From Aromatoleum sp. (GTDB lineage Bacteria > Pseudomonadota > Gammaproteobacteria > Burkholderiales > Casimicrobiaceae), in contig JAAFGU010000048.1 of the NCBI GenBank assembly GCA_010365205.1, positions 1 to 10,781 of the forward strand: a DNA stretch of 10,781 bases, read 5' to 3'. The notes below the pieces were generated by a model that did not search any database, was not told the DNA's origin, and worked only from the letters and a program-made list of their open reading frames with translations. Every line of letters begins with the position of its first letter. Within the stretch, counting starts at the first letter, position 1. This document shows positions 6,949-10,781 of this stretch, one piece after another. The translations under genes were made by a program, and so were the position numbers.

Positions 6949-8673
6949 TCAGTAGATATCGTGCTGCGTGTTGTAGACGTTGAACTTGCCCGTAGGCGTG
7001 ATGAGCTTCGGATCCTTGATCACCGCCTTCAGCTTGCGCGTCTTGTCGTCGACGATGACCAGCGCCGACTGCTGGTTCTTCGCACTCCACACCGAGAACC
7101 ACACCTCGTCGCCGGCCCGGTTGTACTCGGGCTGCACGACGCGCTTGGCGCCCTCGCCCACCCCTGCCCATTCGGCGATCGGCAGGACTTGGAAACCCTT
7201 GTCGAGATTGTTGATGTCGTAGACAGCGATCGACTGGCTGATCTTGGGATCCGGATTGAGCGCCGTGTCCACCCACAGATTTTTCGAATGCGGGTGCGTC
7301 TTGATGAACAGCGAACCGCCGCCCTGTCCCTTCAAGGTGCGCACGACCTTCCAGGCGTGGTCCCTGTTTTTCGCAGGGTCGGTGCCGATCAGCGAAATCG
7401 TCTCGTCGCCGAGGTGCCCGGTCGCCCAGACCGGCCCGAACTTCGGGTCGACGAAATTCGCGCCGCGGCCCGGATGCGGCGTCTTGCCGACGTCGATCAG
7501 CGCTGTCAGCTTGTTGTCCCTGGTGTCGACCACCGCGATCTTGTTCGACGCGTTCGCCGCGACCAGGAAGTAGCGTCCCGTTGCGTCGAAGCCCCCATCG
7601 TGCAGGAAGCGCGCGGCATCGATGCTCGTGATCTTCAGGTTTTTGAGATCTTCGTAGTTCACGAGGTTGATCTTGCCGGTTTCCTTCGAGGTGACGATGA
7701 ATTCCGGGTGATAGTGCGAAGCGACGATCGACGCCACGCGCGGCTCGGGATGGTACTCCTGCGGGTCGACGGTCATGCCGCGCGTCGACGCGATCTTCAG
7801 CGGCTTCAGCGTGTCGCCATCCATGATCACGAACTGCGGCGGCCAGTACGATCCCGCGATCGCGTACTTGTCTTCGTACCCCTTGTACTTCGACGTTTCG
7901 ACCGAACGCGCCTCGAGGCCGACCTTGATCTCGGCGACGTTGTCGGGTTTCTCCATCCATAGATCGATCAGGTTCAGCCTGGCGTCGCGACCGATCACAT
8001 ACAGGTAGCGTCCCGACGCGGACATCCGCGAAATGTGCACCGCGTAGCCGGTCTTGACGATGTTGATGATCTTCTTGCTGTCGCCGTCGATCAGCGCGAC
8101 CTCGCCCGAGTCGCGCAGCGTGACCGAGAAGAGGTTGGCGAGGTTGTACTTGTTCATCGGCTTCTTCGGCCGCTGCGCGACCGGGACGATGACCTTCCAG
8201 CTCGCCTCCATCTCCTTCATGCCGAACTCGGGCGGGGTCGGCGGCTCCTGCTGGATGTAGCGCGCCATCAGGTCGACCTCGGCGGTCGTCAATTCACCCG
8301 ATGTGCCCCAGTTCGGCATGCCCGCGGGGGATCCGTAGCCGATGAACACCTTCAGGTATTCGGTGCCTTTTGCCAGCGTGATGTCGGACGTCAGCGGCTT
8401 TCCGGTCGCCCCTTTGCGCAGCACGCCATGGCAACCCGCGCAGCGTTCGAAGTAGATCTGCTTGCCCCTCTCGAACTCCGCCTTGGTCATCGGCGGCGCC
8501 TTCGGATTGACGCCCTGATACATCTCCTCCTGGGCCAGCGGCGAACCACCCGCCTGATACTTGAGTTCGGCGGGTTCATGCACATCCGCCTTCTTCTCCT
8601 GCGCCATCGCGTTGCTGATCGCAAATGGCAGCATGGCCAGAGCAAACGCTCCGGCAGCGATTCGACTTTTCAC
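6949..8673 (-). CDS. nirS: NirS, cytochrome cd1 nitrite reductase (NO-forming)
   Basis: 574 aa. NirS is the periplasmic homodimeric respiratory enzyme that reduces nitrite to nitric oxide. A signal peptide (1-25) ends NAMAQ. The cytochrome c domain has CAGCH (C78, C81, H82) and axial Met M119 in AGMPNWG. The C-terminal eight-bladed propeller binds heme d1 through H213 (YAVHISRMS). The catalytic pair is H358 (RFLHDGGF) and H400 (KTPHPGRGANF). All these positions keep a constant offset of 31 from the mature Pseudomonas aeruginosa residues 51, 88, 182, 327 and 369 that I remember, so the enzyme looks complete and active. The start is the GTG at 8673: GAGGGAG (8680-8686) sits 6 nt ahead and the signal peptide begins there. 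The ORF stays open up to 8763 but that part is a charged leader with no role. It is first in the operon and divergent from nirE. Confidence 0.97.
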   Translation of the reverse strand: MKSRIAAGAFALAMLPFAISNAMAQEKKADVHEPAELKYQAGGSPLAQEEMYQGVNPKAPPMTKAEFERGKQIYFERCAGCHGVLRKGATGKPLTSDITLAKGTEYLKVFIGYGSPAGMPNWGTSGELTTAEVDLMARYIQQEPPTPPEFGMKEMEASWKVIVPVAQRPKKPMNKYNLANLFSVTLRDSGEVALIDGDSKKIINIVKTGYAVHISRMSASGRYLYVIGRDARLNLIDLWMEKPDNVAEIKVGLEARSVETSKYKGYEDKYAIAGSYWPPQFVIMDGDTLKPLKIASTRGMTVDPQEYHPEPRVASIVASHYHPEFIVTSKETGKINLVNYEDLKNLKITSIDAARFLHDGGFDATGRYFLVAANASNKIAVVDTRDNKLTALIDVGKTPHPGRGANFVDPKFGPVWATGHLGDETISLIGTDPAKNRDHAWKVVRTLKGQGGGSLFIKTHPHSKNLWVDTALNPDPKISQSIAVYDINNLDKGFQVLPIAEWAGVGEGAKRVVQPEYNRAGDEVWFSVWSAKNQQSALVIVDDKTRKLKAVIKDPKLITPTGKFNVYNTQHDIY

Positions 8674-8679
8674 TCTTCG

Positions 8680-8686
8680 CTCCCTC
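8680..8686 (-). promoter_or_regulatory. nirS ribosome binding site that fixes a GTG start
   Basis: GAGGGAG on the minus strand lies 6 nt before the GTG at 8673. This decides between the GTG and the longer open frame starting at 8763. Confidence 0.8.
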
Positions 8687-8758
8687 ACAAGTGGATTGAC
8701 GACCTGCGCGCAAGTCGGAACGCGAACTTGCGGCACGCTCCTTCTCGCCTGGGAGCGA

Positions 8759-8764
8759 AGCATC
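8759..8764 (-). promoter_or_regulatory. Putative -10 element of nirS
   Basis: GATGCT keeps the important second-position A and last T of TATAAT. It begins 22 nt after the inner edge of the FNR-type box, the spacing of a class II promoter with the box centred at -41.5. A transcript would begin near 8752 with a leader of about 79 nt. The hexamer itself is weak (3 of 6), so the support comes mainly from spacing. Confidence 0.45.
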
Positions 8765-8786
8765 CCTTGCCCGGCCTGTCGGTTCC

Positions 8787-8800
8787 TTGATGGATGTCAA
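8787..8800. promoter_or_regulatory. FNR/DNR-type anaerobox between nirS and nirE
   Basis: TTGATGGATGTCAA matches the TTGAT-N4-ATCAA consensus at 9 of 10 defined bases; the second half-site is GTCAA. Crp/Fnr-family regulators such as FNR, ANR, DNR or NNR use such boxes to turn on nir genes under low oxygen with nitrogen oxides. It is the only good match I saw in the 207-nt control region and lies at a class II distance from -10-like hexamers on both sides. It covers the ATG at 8794, which argues against that ATG as the nirE start. Confidence 0.8.
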
Positions 8801-8822
8801 AGATTCGTGGAAGGGCGGAAAT

Positions 8823-8828
8823 CAGAAT
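8823..8828 (+). promoter_or_regulatory. Putative -10 element of nirE
   Basis: CAGAAT matches TATAAT at 4 of 6 bases including the second A and last T. It starts 22 nt after the box, exactly mirroring the nirS side. Transcription would begin near 8835, giving a leader of about 46 nt to the ATG at 8881. Confidence 0.5.
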
Positions 8829-8880
8829 GCTTCACCGTATCGGTCGAACTACGGCCGGGACCTCGAGGGAAAGACGCGCG

Positions 8881-9789
8881 ATGGAAGGAATCAGGCAACG
8901 CGGGCGTGTACCAGCGTTCGGCGGCAAGAGTCGCGATACCAAATCCGCACGGCCGTCGCTGTACGCGGTCGTCGGCGCCACCGCGGTGCCGGCCGCGGCG
9001 AACGTGGGTACCGTTTATCTGGTCGGCGCGGGGCCCGGTAATCCCGATTTGCTGACGCTGCGCGCGGCAAAGGTCATCGCGCTGGGCGACGTCATCGTGT
9101 ACGACCGGTTGGTCGGGGCCGGAATCATGGCTCTCGCACGTCCCGGCACGCAGCGAATCTACGTCGGCAAGGCACGATCGAACCACACGCTGCCGCAGGA
9201 CGGAATCAGTGCGCTGCTGGTACGCCTCGCACTCGAAGGCAAGCAGGTCGTCCGCTTGAAGGGCGGCGATCCGTTCGTATTCGGGCGTGGCGGCGAAGAG
9301 GCCGAGCTGCTGGCCGCGCATGGCATTCCGTTCGAGGTGGTGCCGGGCATAACCGCGGCGAACGGCATTGCTGCGTATGCCGGCATTCCGCTTACGCACC
9401 GCGACTACGCGCACGCGGTCACCCTCGTGACCGGCCATCTGCACGACGGCACGATGGACCTCGACTGGGCCGCGCTGGCACGGCCGCGGCAGACGGTTGT
9501 CGTCTACATGGGACTGCTGGGCCTGCCGATCCTCTGCCATGAGCTCATCGTCCACGGTTTGCCAGCGACGACGCCCGCCGCGATCGTTCAGCAGGGCACG
9601 ACGGCGCAGCAGCGCGTGGTGGTCGGCACACTCGCCGATCTTCCCGGTCGTGCCTTCGACGCGCGGCTTTTGCCGCCGACGCTGATCATCGTCGGCGAGG
9701 TCGTCAGGCTGCGCGACAAGCTGGGCTGGTTCGAACCCGAGGCGAGCGCCGCGGTCGCGCGCTCGGCGGCGCGGGGAGTCGCCGATTAG
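8881..9789 (+). CDS. nirE: NirE, S-adenosylmethionine uroporphyrinogen III methyltransferase (SUMT)
   Basis: 302 aa from the ATG at 8881. The enzyme transfers two methyl groups from SAM to C2 and C7 of uroporphyrinogen III to give precorrin-2, the entry point to siroheme and heme d1, in the cytoplasm. The family motifs are VYLVGAGPGNPDLLTLRA (45-62), YDRLV (74-78), VRLKGGDPFVFGRGGEE (124-140), PGITAANGIAAYAGIPLTHR (155-174), TLVTGHL (181-187) and VVYMGL (207-212). It is the methyltransferase domain alone, without the CysG dehydrogenase/chelatase part. The core begins near residue 43, leaving about 40 N-terminal residues of low complexity and basic character. GAGGGA (8865-8870) lies 10 nt ahead of the ATG. 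In-frame ATGs at 8794 and 8827 fall in the box and the -10 element, so they are unlikely; GTG at 9004 would give a bare 261-aa core. Placement opposite nirS makes NirE likelier than a general CobA. Confidence 0.9.
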   Translation: MEGIRQRGRVPAFGGKSRDTKSARPSLYAVVGATAVPAAANVGTVYLVGAGPGNPDLLTLRAAKVIALGDVIVYDRLVGAGIMALARPGTQRIYVGKARSNHTLPQDGISALLVRLALEGKQVVRLKGGDPFVFGRGGEEAELLAAHGIPFEVVPGITAANGIAAYAGIPLTHRDYAHAVTLVTGHLHDGTMDLDWAALARPRQTVVVYMGLLGLPILCHELIVHGLPATTPAAIVQQGTTAQQRVVVGTLADLPGRAFDARLLPPTLIIVGEVVRLRDKLGWFEPEASAAVARSAARGVAD

Positions 9790-9793
9790 CCGA

Positions 9794-9807
9794 CAAGGGT
9801 ATCCTTG
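9794..9807 (+). repeat. Short inverted repeat before the hemolysin III gene
   Basis: CAAGG-GTAT-CCTTG is a perfect 5-bp inverted repeat in the 22-nt gap after nirE. It has no following T-run. The centre also contains TATCCT, a -10-like hexamer 6 nt ahead of the ATG. It may be promoter, hairpin or chance. Confidence 0.3.
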
Positions 9808-9811
9808 CGGC

Positions 9812-10450
9812 ATGGACCAACGCCCCCAGTCGCTCGGCGAGGAGATCGCGAACAGCGTGAGCCACGGCGCCGGCTTTTTGGCGGCGGCGATTGCCGTCCC
9901 GTTCCTGCTCGTCGCGACCGTCGAGCGCGGCGCCGCCATCAACGTCGTCGGTGCCGCGATCTTCGGCGCGGCGATGCTGCTCCTTTACTTCGCGTCGGCG
10001 CTCTATCACGCGCTGCCGCCCGGCCGGGCCAAGCGCGTTTTCGTCAAGATCGACCACGGCGCGATTTATCTGTTCATCGCCGCCAGTTACACGCCGTTCG
10101 CGCTGGGAGCGCTTCACGGCGGTTGGGGCTGGACGCTGTTCGGAATCGTCTGGGCACTGGCGCTCGCCGGCATCATGCTCAAGACGTTCGACCGGCTCGC
10201 GCGTCCGGTACTGTCGACGGGTCTCTACCTGGTCATGGGATGGCTCGCGCTGATTGCGATCGTGCCCCTGTCGGCACGCGTGCCGACGGCGGGGCTCGCG
10301 CTGCTGTTCGGCGGCGGGATTGCCTACACCGCGGGCGTGATCTTCTTCGCCGCGGATTCCCGCTGGCGCTACGCGCACTCGGTCTGGCACCTGTTCGTGC
10401 TGATCGGCAGCGCCTGCCACTTCGTCGCGGTGCTCGATTACGCGGCGTAG
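9812..10450 (+). CDS. Hemolysin III / TrhA (PAQR-like) family membrane protein
   Basis: 212 aa with about seven hydrophobic segments and almost no soluble part. The family marks are all visible: ExxNxxSHG near the N-terminus (E11, N14, H18), SALYHALP (S62, Y65, H66), KIDHGAIY (D81, H82) and a C-terminal HSVWHLFVLIGSACHF (H189, H193, H203). In the wider PAQR/CREST superfamily the Ser, His and Asp residues form a metal-dependent hydrolase-like centre. The bacterial TrhA/YqfA members are inner-membrane proteins linked to membrane energetics and lipid homeostasis; the hemolysin name is historical. It starts 22 nt after nirE on the same strand without a clear ribosome site. A link to denitrification is not shown; co-transcription with nirE is possible. 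Confidence 0.88.
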   Translation: MDQRPQSLGEEIANSVSHGAGFLAAAIAVPFLLVATVERGAAINVVGAAIFGAAMLLLYFASALYHALPPGRAKRVFVKIDHGAIYLFIAASYTPFALGALHGGWGWTLFGIVWALALAGIMLKTFDRLARPVLSTGLYLVMGWLALIAIVPLSARVPTAGLALLFGGGIAYTAGVIFFAADSRWRYAHSVWHLFVLIGSACHFVAVLDYAA

Positions 10451-10504
10451 GGACAGGTGTCGGTACGGGTTTCCGCTGCGTCGATGGTTCGGCGGCGCCC
10501 GAGA
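10451..10504. other. Convergent intergenic gap
   Basis: 54 nt between the stop of the hemolysin III-family gene and the stop of the convergent gene to its right. I see no convincing terminator hairpin with a T-run on either strand. Confidence 0.6.
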
Positions 10505-10781
10505 CTACGCGCGAACCACGATGTCCGCGACGTGTCGCGATAACCGCGCCAGCAGGCCGTCGTCGAGCGTCGTCCCGCGCGAGGCGGCGGCCACCACGTC
10601 GGCATTCGCACAACCGGTCGCTCGGAACGGTTGCAGCACCCAGCGCTCGATGCCGCGCGCGGCGAGTTCGCGCGCAAGACTTTCCATCGCCGCGGGAGGC
10701 GTCAGTGTGGGATGCACGGTGGTGCGCACTTCATGCGCAACGCCGGCGGCGAGAACAAGGTCGAGGCTCGCCAGGGCCGCG
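10505..10781 (-). CDS. C-terminal part of an anaerobic ribonucleotide-reductase activating protein-like (NrdG) radical SAM protein
   Basis: 91 residues are visible, ending with TAG at 10505-10507; the gene continues past the right edge, so the radical SAM cysteines are not in view. The fragment carries EVRTTVHPTL, an amphipathic helix MESLARELAARGI, then RWVLQPFRATGC. This run (RTTVHP, then W-LQ-FR-TGC) is typical of the C-terminal end of proteobacterial NrdG-type activases, which install the glycyl radical on class III ribonucleotide reductase for DNA synthesis without oxygen. The assignment is from remembered family pattern and could be wrong for another short radical SAM protein such as a QueE-like enzyme. 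It is convergent with the hemolysin III-family gene. If correct, it adds a second anaerobic function next to the nir locus. Confidence 0.65.
   Translation of the reverse strand, partial: AALASLDLVLAAGVAHEVRTTVHPTLTPPAAMESLARELAARGIERWVLQPFRATGCANADVVAAASRGTTLDDGLLARLSRHVADIVVRA

Noticed and set aside
6442..7962. Plus-strand open frame of 506 codons opposite nirC, nirM and nirS
   Set aside because: It spans three genuine genes on the other strand and shows no domain; a shadow frame.
8674..8763. 30-codon extension of nirS upstream of the GTG
   Set aside because: It reaches to the -10 region, would mask the signal peptide, and a strong ribosome site precedes the GTG at 8673.
1..10781. CRISPR arrays, tRNA or rRNA genes, insertion sequences, phage or toxin-antitoxin genes
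   Set aside because: No repeated spacer pattern, no tRNA-like fold with a T-loop, no transposase motifs and no terminal repeats were seen. The window is filled by a known metabolic locus.

Overview
The window is a high-GC (roughly two-thirds G+C by eye) bacterial segment carrying an almost complete denitrification nir locus: cytochrome cd1 nitrite reductase (nirS), two small c-type cytochromes (nirM-like and nirC), and the full gene set for making and finishing heme d1 (nirF, nirDL, nirG, nirH, nirJ, nirN, nirE). Gene content, the Crp/Fnr-type box and codon bias fit a denitrifying proteobacterium. A betaproteobacterium is my best guess, but it is an inference and the sequence does not prove it.

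Layout. Positions 8673 down to 172 on the minus strand form one compact operon in the order nirS-nirM-nirC-nirF-nirDL-nirG-nirH-nirJ-nirN. Most junctions are tight: 1 nt between nirF and nirDL, ATGA overlaps at nirG/nirH and nirJ/nirN, and 8 to 25 nt elsewhere. The one exception is nirC-nirF, where the start of nirF is uncertain and the gap may be 121 nt. Positions 1-150 hold the beginning of a further minus-strand gene that cannot be identified and seems to change frame. Positions 8674-8880 are the divergent control region between nirS and nirE, with one FNR/DNR-type box (8787-8800) flanked on both sides by -10-like hexamers at the same distance. To the right on the plus strand lie nirE (SUMT) and a hemolysin III/TrhA-family membrane protein. 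A convergent, edge-truncated gene resembling the anaerobic ribonucleotide-reductase activase NrdG closes the window.

How the genes work together. NirE methylates uroporphyrinogen III to precorrin-2, from which siroheme arises. NirDL and NirGH decarboxylate siroheme to 12,18-didecarboxysiroheme. The radical SAM enzyme NirJ replaces two propionates by oxo groups. NirF and NirN act in the periplasm, NirN making the last acrylate double bond, and the finished heme d1 goes into NirS. NirM and NirC are periplasmic electron carriers, and NirS reduces nitrite to nitric oxide. These roles are established for the families; the assignments here rest on motifs, lengths and gene order.

I found no new biological system. 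The points most worth a second look are the shared mirror-image promoter region, the D-L fusion beside an unfused G-H pair, the unresolved nirF start, and the frame problem at the left edge.
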